Assembly (NCBI GenBank): GCA_027924025.1
Contig: AP026970.1
Coordinates: 1,572,501 to 1,636,500, forward strand
Reading direction: 5' to 3'
DNA from: Comamonadaceae bacterium OS-4
GTDB taxonomy: Bacteria > Pseudomonadota > Gammaproteobacteria > Burkholderiales > Burkholderiaceae_C
Length of the DNA stretch: 64,000 nt
Shown here: positions 36,195 through 46,547 of the stretch, piece after piece
Layout: every line of letters begins with the position of its first letter
Position numbering within the stretch: the first letter of the stretch is position 1
Translations under genes and position numbers: made by a program
The notes under the pieces: model-generated
What the model saw: only the letters and a program-made list of their open reading frames with translations
Database searches by the model: none
Told to the model about the DNA's origin: nothing

Positions 36195-36869
36195 TCACAT
36201 CAACATCGTGTTACGAATCAAACCAACGGCTAGACCCTCGACTTCGAAAGGCTCACCGGGCTCCACCACGATGGTCTGGTAATCCGGGTTTTCGGCATGC
36301 AACTCGATCAGGTGCTTGTTGCGGCGAAAACGCTTGACGGTGACTTCTTCGCCCAAGCGGGCCACGATGATCTGGCCATTTTTTGCATCTTTGGTCGCCT
36401 GGACGGCCAACAGGTCGCCATCCATGATGCCGGCGTCCCGCATCGACATGCCGCGCACCTTCAGCAAGTAATCCGGTTGCCGCTGAAAGAGGCTGTTTTC
36501 CACGTAGTAGGTTTGGTCCACGTGTTCCTGCGCCAGGATCGGGGAGCCTGCGGCAACACGCCCGACCAAGGGCAGGGCGAGCTGGGCCAGACCAGGCAAT
36601 GGGAGGGAGAACTGCTTGATGCGCGACTCTTGGATAGAGCGAAGAGCGTCGCTTTTGAGACGGATGCCGCGGGAGGTGCCACTTACCAGCTCGATCACCC
36701 CTTTGCGGGCCAAGGCCTGCAGATGCTCTTCGGCTGCGTTTGCAGACTTGAAGCCTAACTCACTGGCGATTTCTGCCCGAGTGGGTGGCGCGCCTGTACG
36801 CGCAATGGCACTTTGAATCAGATCAAAAATCTGTTGTTGCCGGGCTGTGAGTTTAGGACTTTCGAGCAT
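36195..36869 (-). CDS. lexA: SOS repressor LexA
   Basis: A 224-residue repressor-protease. The N-terminal winged HTH ([18 protein letters not shown], then [20 protein letters not shown]) binds SOS boxes. Self-cleavage is predicted between Ala107 and Gly108 (RVAAGSP). The catalytic dyad is Ser142 (GMSMRDAG) and Lys179 (VTVKRF). AAGGAG precedes the ATG. Three tandem SOS-box-like sites upstream (36895-36946) indicate autoregulation. Confidence 0.97.
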   Translation of the reverse strand: MLESPKLTARQQQIFDLIQSAIARTGAPPTRAEIASELGFKSANAAEEHLQALARKGVIELVSGTSRGIRLKSDALRSIQESRIKQFSLPLPGLAQLALPLVGRVAAGSPILAQEHVDQTYYVENSLFQRQPDYLLKVRGMSMRDAGIMDGDLLAVQATKDAKNGQIIVARLGEEVTVKRFRRNKHLIELHAENPDYQTIVVEPGEPFEVEGLAVGLIRNTMLM

Positions 36870-36894
36870 ACTGACTCCTTGGTAACTGTAGAGG

Positions 36895-36910
36895 CTGTGT
36901 GTGCATACAC
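36895..36910. promoter_or_regulatory. SOS box 1 (LexA site)
   Basis: CTGTGTGTGCATACAC matches the CTGT-N8-ACAG consensus at seven of eight fixed positions. It is the site nearest lexA, 25 bases from its start codon. Confidence 0.55.
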
Positions 36911-36911
36911 A

Positions 36912-36927
36912 CTGTTTTCTTATCCAG
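36912..36927. promoter_or_regulatory. SOS box 2 (LexA site)
   Basis: CTGTTTTCTTATCCAG matches CTGT-N8-ACAG at seven of eight fixed positions and begins one base after box 1. Confidence 0.6.
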
Positions 36928-36930
36928 TAA

Positions 36931-36946
36931 CTGTATTTTCAACCAG
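36931..36946. promoter_or_regulatory. SOS box 3 (LexA site)
   Basis: CTGTATTTTCAACCAG matches at seven of eight fixed positions and has an AT-rich centre. It lies three bases after box 2 and 28 bases from the asparaginase start, so LexA could also affect that gene. Confidence 0.65.
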
Positions 36947-36974
36947 TTTTTTGAATTTGGCAAGGGCAGTGGAA

Positions 36975-37952
36975 ATGGCAACAAAGCGAGTCGTTTTTTT
37001 GGGCACAGGTGGAACGATTGCAGGGAGGGCCGGCAACGCGGCCGATAACGTGGGGTACCGCGCCGGTGAGGTTCCTGTGGCAGATATCTTGGCCGCAATT
37101 GCCGGTATGCCGGAGCGACTCCAAGGGGCCGAGTTGTGCAGCGAACAGATTGCGCAAGTCGATAGCAAGGATATGGACTGGAGTGTTTGGCAATCCCTGG
37201 CCCATGCGTGCCAACGCAACCTTCAAGACGACGAAGTGGCTGGCATTGTCATCACCCATGGCACCGATACGATCGAAGAGACGGCGTTCTTTTTGCAACT
37301 TGCTTTGACCGATTGCCTTGATGGCAAGCCCGTGGTGCTGACGTGTGCCATGCGCCCTGCCAGCGCCCTGACACCCGATGGACCGCAGAACGTCTTGGAT
37401 GCGGTGTCTGTCGCCCTTCATCCGGCGGCCAGGGGTGTGATGGTGGTGTGTGCGGGATCCGTGCATGCGGCCCAACATGTACAAAAAGCGCACACCTACC
37501 GCGTCGATGCCTTTGACTCAGGCGATGCTGGCCCCATGGGATGGGTGGAGGAGGGTGCTGTGCGTTGGACTTTCGCGCCCGATACTTCATCCAGCTTGCT
37601 GGCTCAGCGTTTGCCTGCGTGGGTTGATGCCATTCCCCCCCGAGTGGAGGTGGTGATGAACTACGCAGGTGCCGGCGCGCACGTGATCCAAGCGGTGCTG
37701 AATGCCGGTGACACCGATCCAGTGCCCTTGGCAGGCTTGGTGGTGGCGGGAACGGGTAACGGGACGGTGAACGAGGCCTTGCAGGCCGCGCTGGTGCGCG
37801 CTGCAGGCTTGGGCGTGCGGGTGGTACTGGCCAGTCGCTGTGCGAGGGGCGGCGTGGTGCGCAGTGAAGCGCCAGGCACTTGCTTGCGCGTCTACCCAGG
37901 GCTTTCTGCAGTGAAGGCGCGCGTGCAACTGATGCGCGACTTACTGGCGTAA
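36975..37952 (+). CDS. Asparaginase family protein
   Basis: A 325-residue amidohydrolase that converts asparagine to aspartate and ammonia. The first active-site Thr is in VVFLGTGGTIAG (residues about 6-17), and the second active-site group is in THGTDTIEET. The ATG at 36975 was chosen because longer in-frame versions run through the lexA promoter. No signal peptide is seen, so it is probably cytoplasmic. A strong terminator follows. Confidence 0.93.
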   Translation: MATKRVVFLGTGGTIAGRAGNAADNVGYRAGEVPVADILAAIAGMPERLQGAELCSEQIAQVDSKDMDWSVWQSLAHACQRNLQDDEVAGIVITHGTDTIEETAFFLQLALTDCLDGKPVVLTCAMRPASALTPDGPQNVLDAVSVALHPAARGVMVVCAGSVHAAQHVQKAHTYRVDAFDSGDAGPMGWVEEGAVRWTFAPDTSSSLLAQRLPAWVDAIPPRVEVVMNYAGAGAHVIQAVLNAGDTDPVPLAGLVVAGTGNGTVNEALQAALVRAAGLGVRVVLASRCARGGVVRSEAPGTCLRVYPGLSAVKARVQLMRDLLA

Positions 37953-37979
37953 AAAAAGCCGCTGAAGCGGCTTTTTTTG
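37951..37979. terminator. Terminator between asparaginase gene and adk
   Basis: AAGCCGCT and AGCGGCTT form a stem with a short GA loop, with an A-run on one side and a T-run of seven on the other. It can serve both convergent genes. Confidence 0.92.
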
Positions 37980-37994
37980 TCAGGTTTGCGGCCC

Positions 37995-38750
<756 letters not shown>

Positions 38751-38792
38751 CTAACCGGTGCGGAACTTACAGCGCGCCACCGTATCGGGCGG

Positions 38793-39557
38793 TCAGTTGG
38801 CGAGGATGATGCGTCTGACGCGCTCAAGGTCTTCCGGGGTGTCCACACCGGGGCCTGGCGCGGTTTGGCTGACATGCACCGCGATACGGTGACCATGCCA
38901 CATGGCGCGGAGCTGCTCCAGGGCCTCGGTGACCTCTACGGGGGCTTGCGGCAGGGAAGGGAAGGTCCGCAAGAAGCCCACACGGTAAGAGTAAATGCCA
39001 ACGTGGCGCAGCGGCGCCGGGTCGGGCAGGGTGTGGATGCCTTGGGCAAATCCATCCCGCCACCAGGCGATCGGTGCGCGGCTGAAGTACATCGCCAACC
39101 CGGCGGCATCGGTGACCACTTTGACCACATTGGGGTTCGTAAAGTCCGCCACCTCATGGATGGGATGTGCGGCGGTGCCCATCGTGGCAACCGGGTGGGT
39201 TTCCAACAGGCTCGCAACGGCAGACACCAGCGAGGTGTCAATCAAGGGCTCATCCCCTTGCACATTGACCACAATATCGTCATCCGCCAGACCCAAGAGG
39301 CTGCAGGCTTCTGCCAAACGGTCACTGCCTGAGGGGTGGTCCACCCGGGTGAGCAGGCACTCGATGCCATGCGCCTGGCAGGCACGCAGGATGCTGGCGT
39401 CGTCAGCCGCAACGACCACGCGCACGTCGGCCGATAACCCGGCCTTTACCCGTTCCGCAACGCGGACCACCATCGGTAGCCCGCCGATGTCTACCAAGGG
39501 TTTGTTGGGCAGACGGGTGGAAGCCAGACGCGCCGGGATCAGCACTGTGTAGGCCAT
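38793..39557 (-). CDS. kdsB: CMP-KDO synthetase KdsB
   Basis: A 254-residue cytidylyltransferase that activates 3-deoxy-D-manno-octulosonate for lipopolysaccharide core assembly. The N-terminal nucleotide-binding signature is [17 protein letters not shown], and NVQGDEPLI near residue 98 is the metal-binding motif. GGAGGGG before the ATG is a strong Shine-Dalgarno. The Trm112 gene upstream ends one base before. Confidence 0.96.
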   Translation of the reverse strand: MAYTVLIPARLASTRLPNKPLVDIGGLPMVVRVAERVKAGLSADVRVVVAADDASILRACQAHGIECLLTRVDHPSGSDRLAEACSLLGLADDDIVVNVQGDEPLIDTSLVSAVASLLETHPVATMGTAAHPIHEVADFTNPNVVKVVTDAAGLAMYFSRAPIAWWRDGFAQGIHTLPDPAPLRHVGIYSYRVGFLRTFPSLPQAPVEVTEALEQLRAMWHGHRIAVHVSQTAPGPGVDTPEDLERVRRIILAN

Positions 39558-39558
39558 A

Positions 39559-39741
39559 TCACCCCTCCAGTTCTGCGTCGCTCAGTACCCGGGCCTCGTT
39601 TTCCAGCAACACAGGAATACCGTCCCGCACGGGGTAGGCAAGGCGAGCGCTCCGGGAAATCAGCTCTTGCTTATCGCGGTCGAATTCGAGGGGCCCTTTG
39701 GTGACGGGGCAAACCAGCAGTTCAATGAGTCGTGTGTCCAT
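39559..39741 (-). CDS. Trm112 family zinc-ribbon-like protein (YcaR)
   Basis: A 60-residue protein of the Trm112/YcaR family ([17 protein letters not shown], then [18 protein letters not shown]). In this copy only one of the zinc-type cysteines is present, as in many bacterial members. The role is not established; the gene regularly sits between lpxK and kdsB. It overlaps lpxK by 20 bases. Confidence 0.93.
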   Translation of the reverse strand: MDTRLIELLVCPVTKGPLEFDRDKQELISRSARLAYPVRDGIPVLLENEARVLSDAELEG

Positions 39742-40777
39742 GGGGGAATGATACCGAGGCGTGGGTCATGTCTTGGAGCGCTGTGTCCAGCGCAGCCAGA
39801 AAATCAGGAGGCAAGGTTTGAATCAGCGGGACAGACCATGCGTCCGGCCAGTGCTGCCAGAGTTTGGTCGCGTCTTTTTCTGTGCAAATAAGCACTTTGC
39901 CCTCGTATTTATTGCGCGAGTAGCTATGAAAATCATAGTGATCCGGCAGCGCGTCGGTACTTGCCAGCGTGAGCCCTTGGGCGCGCAGCATGCTGAAAAA
40001 ATTCTCGGGTTGTGCAATGCCTGCCACCGCATGCAACGGTCGCCGACTGCGCTGCAGCGAAGACAGGGGCATTGTCTGCCCGGCTGCGTTGATGGCCGTG
40101 GTCGCCAAAGACCGCTGAGCCAAAAAACCCGCCAGGGTGTTGGAGCCGGTGTGGAGCGTCAATGTCCGGCTCTCGGTTTGACCTGCAGTGGCTACCAGCG
40201 CGCGAGGCCAGGCTTGGCGTAGCGGGCCCGCTGGCAACAGGCCACCGTTTCCGAGGCCGCGGGCATCAAACACGCAGATCTCGATATCCCGGCGCAGGCG
40301 GTAATGCTGCAATCCGTCGTCACACACCACGTGGGTTGTGTGGGGGTACAGGTCGAGCAAGCGGCGCCCGGCCACCACGCGATCGCGGCCCACCACCACT
40401 GGCACGCCGCTTTTACGGTGCATCAGCAAAGGCTCGTCGCCCACGAGCGCGGCCGGGGTGTCTTGGGTAACGGGTGTGGGCTCCTGATGGCCTCCACCAT
40501 AGCCCCGAGAAATAATGCCAGGTCGGTGCCCTTGCGCGAGCAAGTGGGCTACCACCCCGAGCACGGTGGGCGTTTTCCCTGCGCCCCCCGCAATCACGTT
40601 ACCCACCACGATCACCGGGACGGGCAGCGCGCTGCTCTGCAGCAGTCCCGCACGGTAGGCGGCGCGTTGCAGGCCAGTGAGCGCGCCATAGACCAAGGAG
40701 ACAGGGGTCATGGCCGCACGTATCCATCCACCGGAGACCCAGGCCCGGGTGATAGCCGCCTGGACTGCGGGCAGCAT
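39722..40777 (-). CDS. lpxK: Tetraacyldisaccharide 4'-kinase LpxK
   Basis: A 351-residue inner-membrane-associated kinase that adds the 4'-phosphate of lipid A. The P-loop is seen as [15 protein letters not shown] (about residue 60), followed by GIISRGYGG and a [15 protein letters not shown] catalytic segment. [11 protein letters not shown] near residue 295 is the C-terminal signature. Just before it, [16 protein letters not shown] is encoded by DNA that resembles the dispersed repeat. It is coupled to the Trm112 gene by overlap. Confidence 0.96.
   Translation of the reverse strand: MLPAVQAAITRAWVSGGWIRAAMTPVSLVYGALTGLQRAAYRAGLLQSSALPVPVIVVGNVIAGGAGKTPTVLGVVAHLLAQGHRPGIISRGYGGGHQEPTPVTQDTPAALVGDEPLLMHRKSGVPVVVGRDRVVAGRRLLDLYPHTTHVVCDDGLQHYRLRRDIEICVFDARGLGNGGLLPAGPLRQAWPRALVATAGQTESRTLTLHTGSNTLAGFLAQRSLATTAINAAGQTMPLSSLQRSRRPLHAVAGIAQPENFFSMLRAQGLTLASTDALPDHYDFHSYSRNKYEGKVLICTEKDATKLWQHWPDAWSVPLIQTLPPDFLAALDTALQDMTHASVSFPHGHTTH
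39899..39940. repeat. Possible repeat copy inside lpxK
   Basis: On the coding strand: GATTTTCATAGCTACTCGCG, then CAATAAATACGAGGGC. The intergenic copy at 57471 reads GAATTCATAGCTGCTCGCGC, then ATATTCAATGAGCGCTAGCGG. The first 20 bases agree closely. The residues encoded lie just before the conserved C-terminal signature. Confidence 0.35.
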
Positions 40778-40780
40778 GGT

Positions 40781-41206
40781 TTATTTGCCGCCGTTTCCGG
40801 AGGACTGGGTCGCGAAGGTGATCTGATTCATTCCCGAGCGGCGGGCAGCTTCCATGACAGTCACCACGGCTTGGTGCCGTGCACTTGCATCCGCACTGAT
40901 GATGATGACGGTGTCTTTGCCCGCCTTTGCATTCTCGATGAGGGCCATGGAGAGGGCCTCTGTGCTGCGGCCTGCTACCACCTGTTTGTTGATGCTGTAG
41001 GCGCCATCTGCGCTGACCGCTACGATCAGTTCTTTGGGGTAATCGCGCTGCGCATCCGCATCCGCAACCGGCAGCTTGAGTTGGAGCTCGGTGAACTTGC
41101 TGTAGGTGGTCGACAACATCAAGAAAATAAGGATCACCAACAACACGTCGATGAAGGGGATCAGGTTGATCTCAGGCTCTTCCTGATGGCGGCGCCGGAA
41201 GTTCAT
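40781..41206 (-). CDS. exbD: ExbD/TolR family biopolymer transport protein
   Basis: A 141-residue protein with one N-terminal membrane helix (about residues 12-32) holding the functional Asp in INLIPFIDVLLVILIF, then a periplasmic domain. It works with the ExbB-like protein to couple the proton gradient to envelope transport. ATG 41206 with AAGGA at eight bases is preferred over GTG 41224, which would overlap exbB. It precedes lpxK by only three bases. Confidence 0.93.
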   Translation of the reverse strand: MNFRRRHQEEPEINLIPFIDVLLVILIFLMLSTTYSKFTELQLKLPVADADAQRDYPKELIVAVSADGAYSINKQVVAGRSTEALSMALIENAKAGKDTVIIISADASARHQAVVTVMEAARRSGMNQITFATQSSGNGGK

Positions 41207-41220
41207 GGATGCGTCCTTCT

Positions 41221-41847
41221 TCACTTGCGCAGTGCTTTGAGGTGGCGCACCAGATGCTCAGAGCTCAGCTCCAGTGTCAGCAGATAGGCGTCGACCCGGC
41301 CCCGGAAGTAGCGCCAGAAAATCAATGCGGGGATGGCGACCACCAAGCCGAAGGCGGTGTTGTACAGCGCAATAGAGATGCCGTGGGCCAGTTGTGCCGG
41401 GTTGCCTCCGCCTGTGCTGCCGGGGGCTTGGGAGCCAAAAATTTCAATCATGCCGACCACGGTGCCAAACAAGCCCAACATGGGCGCGGCTGAGGCGATG
41501 GTGCCCAATGCGCTCAAGTATTGTTCGAGCCGTTGGGCAACCAAGCGACCGCTGCCTTCCATCGTGGCGCGAAGATCATCTTCGGTGCAATGCGGGTTCG
41601 CGTTCACAGCACGCAGTCCGGAGGCCAAGACCTGCCCTAGCGCAGAGTTCTTTTCGAGCTGCGCAACCACATCGGGGCCGGGGACCGTGCTTTTGGTCAC
41701 GCTCAATACCTCCTCCAGCAGGCGGGGTGGCGCCACTTTGGCGGTCTTGAGGCTGATAAACCGCTCAATAACAATGGCCAGAGCCACAATGGAGCATGCA
41801 ATCAGGGGCCAGATCGGCCAGCCGGCGGCTTGGATGATGGAAAACAA
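41221..41847 (-). CDS. exbB: MotA/TolQ/ExbB proton channel family protein
   Basis: A 208-residue membrane protein with three hydrophobic segments (about 8-30, 105-130 and 145-170) and the typical APMLGLFGTVVGMIEIF motif. It forms the proton channel with ExbD. The start is unusual: the only supported codon is TTG at 41847, with GGAG seven bases upstream. It is the first gene of the cluster exbB-exbD-lpxK-Trm112-kdsB-adk. No TonB gene is nearby. Confidence 0.92.
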   Translation of the reverse strand: MFSIIQAAGWPIWPLIACSIVALAIVIERFISLKTAKVAPPRLLEEVLSVTKSTVPGPDVVAQLEKNSALGQVLASGLRAVNANPHCTEDDLRATMEGSGRLVAQRLEQYLSALGTIASAAPMLGLFGTVVGMIEIFGSQAPGSTGGGNPAQLAHGISIALYNTAFGLVVAIPALIFWRYFRGRVDAYLLTLELSSEHLVRHLKALRK

Positions 41848-42055
41848 ATGCAGATCTCCGCGCAGTTAAAAAGCTGGGGGATTATGGCCCACTGCCGGTT
41901 ATCCGGTAGCGTGCCGGCGTCTCTGGAATCGTTTCAAACCGTTAGCTCGGCATGGGGCGTTTGCAAGAGGCATACTCCGCCCCAAAGGATCTGATACCGC
42001 ATGATTTCCCCGCAATTTTTGGCAGTGTTTGCAGCCTTGCAAGCCGGACAGCCCC

Positions 42056-43357
42056 ATGATCAACCATGACGAGGCAGCGCCCCGCGTCTGGCGGGTAGAC
42101 GCGCTCTGCCGTGCGCTGGCAGACACCCTGAATGCCCGCTTCAACCCCGTGCGGGTGACTGGCGAGCTGTCTGGCTTTTCCAGGGCCGCGAGCGGCCATT
42201 GCTACTTTTCGCTCAAAGACCAAGATGCCCAGATCCGGTGTGCCATGTTCAAGCGCGCAGCCTCTCAGCTGGACTTTGCTCCCCGTGACGGCGAGTTGGT
42301 GGAGGTGTCTGGGCGCCTGGATATTTATGGCCCGCGCGGAGATCTGCAGCTGATTGTGGAGGGCATGCGCAAGCAAGGGCAGGGCAATCTGTTTGAAGAG
42401 TTTGTTCGCCTCAAGAACCGGCTTGAATCCCGCGGCCTCTTTGCGCAGGAGCGCAAAAGAGCGCTTCCCCTGATGCCCCGCGGAATCGGCCTTATTACGT
42501 CTTTGGGGGCGGCTGCGCTACATGATGTAGCCACCGCGCTGCGCCGCCGTGTGCCGCATATTCCTGTGGTGCTGTCTCCAGCTTCGGTGCAGGGCGGCAA
42601 TGCGCCGGCCGAGCTCACCCGCGCTTTGCAAGCCTTGCTGGCTCGCTCCGCTGACATAGACGGCGCTGGCACCCCTTTGGATGTGATTGTGTTGGTGCGC
42701 GGCGGTGGCTCGATGGAGGACTTGTGGGCCTTCAATGACGAGGCACTGGCCATTGCGTTGAGTGAATCGCCCATTCCGGTGGTGTCTGGCGTCGGGCATG
42801 AGACCGACTTCACGATTGCTGATTTTGTGGCGGATGTTCGCGCTCCGACGCCTACCGCCGCTGCTGAATTGGTCGCGACACCTACTACCACCTGCTTGAC
42901 TGCCATCGATTTGATGCAAGAGCGTCTGAGTGCCGCTGTCCAGCGTCAGCTGGATACCCAGGCGCAGCGCTTGGACCGCGTTGCCACCAGAGCCGGTCGC
43001 CCGTCCGGGGTGGTGGTGGGGCACTCCCTGCGGTTGCAGCACATGGCGCATCAGCTCCAAGTGGCTCAGCAAGCCCGCTTGCTGCAGGGCCGCCGCCAGC
43101 ACGAGGCATTGGCGCTCAAATTTTCGAGTGGGGTACACACCTCGGGGCGGCAAGCGCATGAACGCTTGGATCATTCCGCCCTGAGACTGCGACTGCTGGA
43201 CCCAACCCTTGTGCTGCAACGAGGCTACGCTTGGCTTGCGGATGCGCAAGGCGCCACGGTCACCTCGGTTCGACAGGCCGAGCCGGGGGATGTGATCACG
43301 GCCACCCTCGCAGACGGTACGGTTGATATGGCCGTACGCGCAGTCCACGAAAATTAG
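42056..43357 (+). CDS. xseA: Exodeoxyribonuclease VII large subunit
   Basis: A 433-residue nuclease subunit that degrades single-stranded DNA. The N-terminal OB-fold (VRVTGELSGFSRAASGHCYFSLKD, shown here only in part by GELSGFSRAASGHCYF) is followed by the catalytic domain with RGIGLITSLGAAALHD, VLVRGGGSMEDLWAFN and GVGHETDFTIAD. A coiled region follows, and the C-terminus has LQRGYAWL. ATG 42056 is used instead of a TTG at 42029. xseB is not in the window. Confidence 0.95.
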   Translation: MINHDEAAPRVWRVDALCRALADTLNARFNPVRVTGELSGFSRAASGHCYFSLKDQDAQIRCAMFKRAASQLDFAPRDGELVEVSGRLDIYGPRGDLQLIVEGMRKQGQGNLFEEFVRLKNRLESRGLFAQERKRALPLMPRGIGLITSLGAAALHDVATALRRRVPHIPVVLSPASVQGGNAPAELTRALQALLARSADIDGAGTPLDVIVLVRGGGSMEDLWAFNDEALAIALSESPIPVVSGVGHETDFTIADFVADVRAPTPTAAAELVATPTTTCLTAIDLMQERLSAAVQRQLDTQAQRLDRVATRAGRPSGVVVGHSLRLQHMAHQLQVAQQARLLQGRRQHEALALKFSSGVHTSGRQAHERLDHSALRLRLLDPTLVLQRGYAWLADAQGATVTSVRQAEPGDVITATLADGTVDMAVRAVHEN

Positions 43358-43403
43358 TTTCTACAATAAGTTTTGTTAACAACCCACCCACTACGAGGAT
43401 CTC

Positions 43404-43985
43404 ATGGAACATACCCTGCCCGCGCTGCCCTACGCCATTGACGCATTGGCCCCTGCATACTCCCAGGAAACTCTGGAGTTTCACCATGGCAAGCATCACA
43501 ACGCTTATGTGGTGAACCTGAACAACCTGCAAAAGGGCACAGAGTTCGAGAGCATGACGCTCGAAGAAATCATCAAGAAGTCCAGCGGTGGTGTGTACAA
43601 CAACGCAGCCCAGATCTGGAACCACACTTTCTTCTGGAACTGCATGAAGCCACAAGGCGGCGGCGAGCCAACCGGTGCTTTGGCTGACGCCATCAACGCC
43701 AAGTGGGGTTCTTACGCAGCGTTCAAGGAAGCTTTTGTCAAGTCGGCGGTGGGCAACTTTGGCTCCGGATGGACATGGTTGGTCAAGAAGGCTGACGGCT
43801 CTGTCGATATCGTCAACACCGGCGCTGCAGGTACCCCTTTGACAAGTGCTGACAAGGCGTTGTTGACCGTGGACGTCTGGGAGCACGCGTACTACATCGA
43901 CTACCGCAACATGCGCCCCAAGTTCGTGGAAACCTTTCTCGATAAATTGGTGAACTGGGATTTCGCTGCGGCCAATTTCGCCTGA
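43404..43985 (+). CDS. sodB: Superoxide dismutase, iron type
   Basis: A 193-residue cytoplasmic enzyme that converts superoxide to oxygen and hydrogen peroxide. Metal ligands are His27, His74, Asp157 and His161. Gln70 in [11 protein letters not shown] is the position that marks the iron type, and [13 protein letters not shown] carries the last two ligands. GAGG lies seven bases before the ATG. It has its own terminator. Confidence 0.96.
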   Translation: MEHTLPALPYAIDALAPAYSQETLEFHHGKHHNAYVVNLNNLQKGTEFESMTLEEIIKKSSGGVYNNAAQIWNHTFFWNCMKPQGGGEPTGALADAINAKWGSYAAFKEAFVKSAVGNFGSGWTWLVKKADGSVDIVNTGAAGTPLTSADKALLTVDVWEHAYYIDYRNMRPKFVETFLDKLVNWDFAAANFA

Positions 43986-44000
43986 GTTTTGACGCATCTG

Positions 44001-44034
44001 AAAGGCTCGGTGGGCAACCTCCGGGCCTTTTTTT
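44001..44034 (+). terminator. Terminator after sodB
   Basis: AAAGGC and GCCTTT, with CGG/CCG-type pairs inside, form a stem around GGGCAACC, followed by seven T. It is an imperfect but typical intrinsic terminator. Confidence 0.85.
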
Positions 44035-44100
44035 ATGCGTTTGCTGCACTGCACCTATAAAAATATTTCCTTGAAGTGGTTTTAAATTTCATATTGCGGT

Positions 44101-44122
44101 AATGCATTGCAAAAAATGCATT
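44101..44122. promoter_or_regulatory. Tandem AATGCATT repeats upstream of the monomeric isocitrate dehydrogenase
   Basis: AATGCATT occurs at 44101-44108 and again at 44115-44122. Each contains the palindrome ATGCAT. They are 14 bases apart, about 100 bases before the start codon, and could bind a regulator. The rest of the 190-base gap is AT-rich with no convincing promoter. Confidence 0.3.
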
Positions 44123-44224
44123 TCGGGTCAGACCACTGAAAGCACAATTGCGCACTATCCGGAGACCGCTGTCTGTGCGTGAAACAGTTCTGCGTCAACA
44201 ACACCTCATTTTTGGAGATAAGCG

Positions 44225-46462
44225 ATGAGTACCCAGCAACCGACGATTATTTACACACTGACCGACGAAGCCCCCCGTTTGGCCACTGCCTCATTCCTGC
44301 CTTTGATCCGCACTTTCACTGCGCCCGCAGGCATCAACGTAGTGGAGTCGGATATTTCGGTGGCTGCGCGTGTTTTGGGCGAGTTCTCGGACTTCCTCAC
44401 AGAAGACCAAAAGGTCCCTAACACTTTGGCCGAGCTGGGGAAGAAGACGCTTCAAGCGGACGCCAACATCATCAAGTTGCCCAACATCAGCGCCTCCGTA
44501 GGCCAGCTGGTTGCTTGTATCAAAGAGCTGCAGAGCAAAGGTTACGCCATTCCTGACTACCCTGAGACTCCCAAAACTGACGAAGAGAAGGCCATCCGCG
44601 TCCGTTACTCCAAGTGCACAGGGAGCGCGGTCAACCCGGTTTTGCGCGAAGGCAACTCGGATCGTCGTGCACCCAAGGCAGTAAAGGAATACGCCCGCAA
44701 GAACCCGCACAGCATGGCTGAATGGAGCCAGGCCTCCCGCTCACATGTGTCTCACATGCATGCCGGCGACTTTTACCATGGCGAAAAATCCATCACACTG
44801 GACCGCGCGCGCGATGTCAAGATGGAGTTGATCACCAAGAGCGGTCAAACGCTGGTGCTCAAGCCCAAGGTTTCTTTGCTCGACCGCGAAGTGATCGACA
44901 GCATGTTCATGAGCAAAAAAGCATTGCTGGAGTTCTACGAGAAGGAAATTGAAGACGCACGTAAAACCGGCGTGATGTTCTCCCTGCACGTCAAGGCCAC
45001 CATGATGAAGGTGTCGCACCCCATTGTGTTTGGCCACTGCGTCAAGATTTTTTACAAAGACGCGTTCGAAAAACATGGTGCCCTGTTCAAGGAATTGGGC
45101 GTCAACGTCAATAACGGCATGGCCGATTTGTACGGCAAGATCGCCACACTGCCCCAGAGCAAACAAGACGAGATCAAGCGTGACCTGCACGCCTGCCACG
45201 AGCACCGCCCTGAGCTTGCCATGGTGGATTCCGCCAAGGGCATTACCAACTTCCACTCACCCAACGACATCATTGTGGATGCGTCCATGCCTGCCATGAT
45301 CCGTAACGGCGGCAAGATGTGGGATGCCAATGGCCGTTTGAAAGACGTGAAGGCGGTGATGCCTGAGTCCACATTTGCCCGCATTTATCAGGAGATGATC
45401 AACTTCTGCAAATGGCACGGCAACTTTGACCCCAAGACCATGGGCACCGTGCCCAACGTAGGTTTGATGGCTCAGCAGGCCGAGGAATACGGTTCGCACG
45501 ACAAGACTTTCGAGATTTCGGAAGACGGCGTTGCGAACATTACGGATCTGGCCACCGGTGAAGTGCTGTTGAGCCAGAACGTGGAAGCGGGTGACATCTG
45601 GCGCATGTGCCAGGTCAAGGATGCGGCGATTCGCGATTGGGTGAAGCTGGCGGTGAACCGCGCCCGCAACTCCGGAATGCCTGTTGTGTTCTGGCTCGAC
45701 GCCTATCGCCCCCACGAAGCGCAGCTGATCACCAAAGTCAAAATGTACTTGCACGAGCATGACACCACAGGCTTGGATATCCAGATCATGAGCCAGGTTC
45801 GCGCCATGCGCTACACCTTGGAGCGCGTGATTCGCGGTCAAGACACGATCAGCGCTACTGGCAACATCCTGCGCGACTACCTGACGGACTTGTTCCCGAT
45901 CATGGAACTCGGCACCTCTGCCAAGATGCTGTCCATCGTGCCTTTGATGGCCGGCGGCGGCATGTATGAAACCGGTGCCGGCGGCTCTGCCCCGAAGCAC
46001 GTGCAACAGCTGGTGGAAGAGAACCACTTGCGTTGGGATTCGTTGGGCGAGTTCCTCGCTCTGGCGGTCTCGTTGGAAGACTTGGGCCTGAAGACCGGCA
46101 ATGCCAAAGCCAAGGTGTTGGCGCAGACATTGGATGCGGCGACCGGAAAATTGTTGGATAACAACAAGAACCCATCTCCGAAAACAGGCCAGCTCGACAA
46201 CCGTGGCAGCCAGTTTTACCTGTCCCTGTACTGGGCCGAAGCGCTTGCAGCCCAAACAGAAGACGCGCAGTTGGCGTCCCAGTTCGCACCTTTGGCCAAA
46301 GAGTTGGCTGCCAAAGAGCAAACCATTGTGGCCGAGCTCGCTGCAGTGCAAGGCGCGCCTGTGGATATCGGCGGCTACTACCTGCCGGACACCGCCAAGC
46401 TGGATGCCATCATGCGTCCAAGCGCAACGTTGAACGCTGCCTTGGGCTCTGTTGCTGTCTGA
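44225..46462 (+). CDS. Isocitrate dehydrogenase, monomeric NADP type
   Basis: A 745-residue enzyme of the monomeric IDH-II family, which decarboxylates isocitrate to 2-oxoglutarate with NADP. The whole length matches: [19 protein letters not shown] near the start, [17 protein letters not shown], the substrate-binding [16 protein letters not shown], and [20 protein letters not shown] near the C-terminus. GGAG precedes the ATG. The unrelated-in-length dimeric Icd gene lies 700 bases downstream, so the cell has two routes for the same step. Confidence 0.97.
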   Translation: MSTQQPTIIYTLTDEAPRLATASFLPLIRTFTAPAGINVVESDISVAARVLGEFSDFLTEDQKVPNTLAELGKKTLQADANIIKLPNISASVGQLVACIKELQSKGYAIPDYPETPKTDEEKAIRVRYSKCTGSAVNPVLREGNSDRRAPKAVKEYARKNPHSMAEWSQASRSHVSHMHAGDFYHGEKSITLDRARDVKMELITKSGQTLVLKPKVSLLDREVIDSMFMSKKALLEFYEKEIEDARKTGVMFSLHVKATMMKVSHPIVFGHCVKIFYKDAFEKHGALFKELGVNVNNGMADLYGKIATLPQSKQDEIKRDLHACHEHRPELAMVDSAKGITNFHSPNDIIVDASMPAMIRNGGKMWDANGRLKDVKAVMPESTFARIYQEMINFCKWHGNFDPKTMGTVPNVGLMAQQAEEYGSHDKTFEISEDGVANITDLATGEVLLSQNVEAGDIWRMCQVKDAAIRDWVKLAVNRARNSGMPVVFWLDAYRPHEAQLITKVKMYLHEHDTTGLDIQIMSQVRAMRYTLERVIRGQDTISATGNILRDYLTDLFPIMELGTSAKMLSIVPLMAGGGMYETGAGGSAPKHVQQLVEENHLRWDSLGEFLALAVSLEDLGLKTGNAKAKVLAQTLDAATGKLLDNNKNPSPKTGQLDNRGSQFYLSLYWAEALAAQTEDAQLASQFAPLAKELAAKEQTIVAELAAVQGAPVDIGGYYLPDTAKLDAIMRPSATLNAALGSVAV

Positions 46463-46494
46463 GGACGCACCGCAGCCTTCGGGCTGTGACCCAT

Positions 46495-46530
46495 AAAAAA
46501 GGGTTGCCAGAGATTCCGGCAACCCTTTTT
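46495..46530. terminator. Bidirectional terminator between icd-II and the DUF192 gene
   Basis: GGGTTGCC (46501-46508) pairs with GGCAACCC (46518-46525), with A-run and T-run flanks. A second small hairpin, CAGCC/GGCTG, lies just before it at about 46472-46486. Confidence 0.92.
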
Positions 46531-46547
46531 ACATGGTGCGAGTGTAT

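Noticed and set aside
45257..46522. 421-codon minus-strand open frame opposite the monomeric isocitrate dehydrogenase
   Set aside because: Shadow frame. It also crosses the terminator at 46495-46530.
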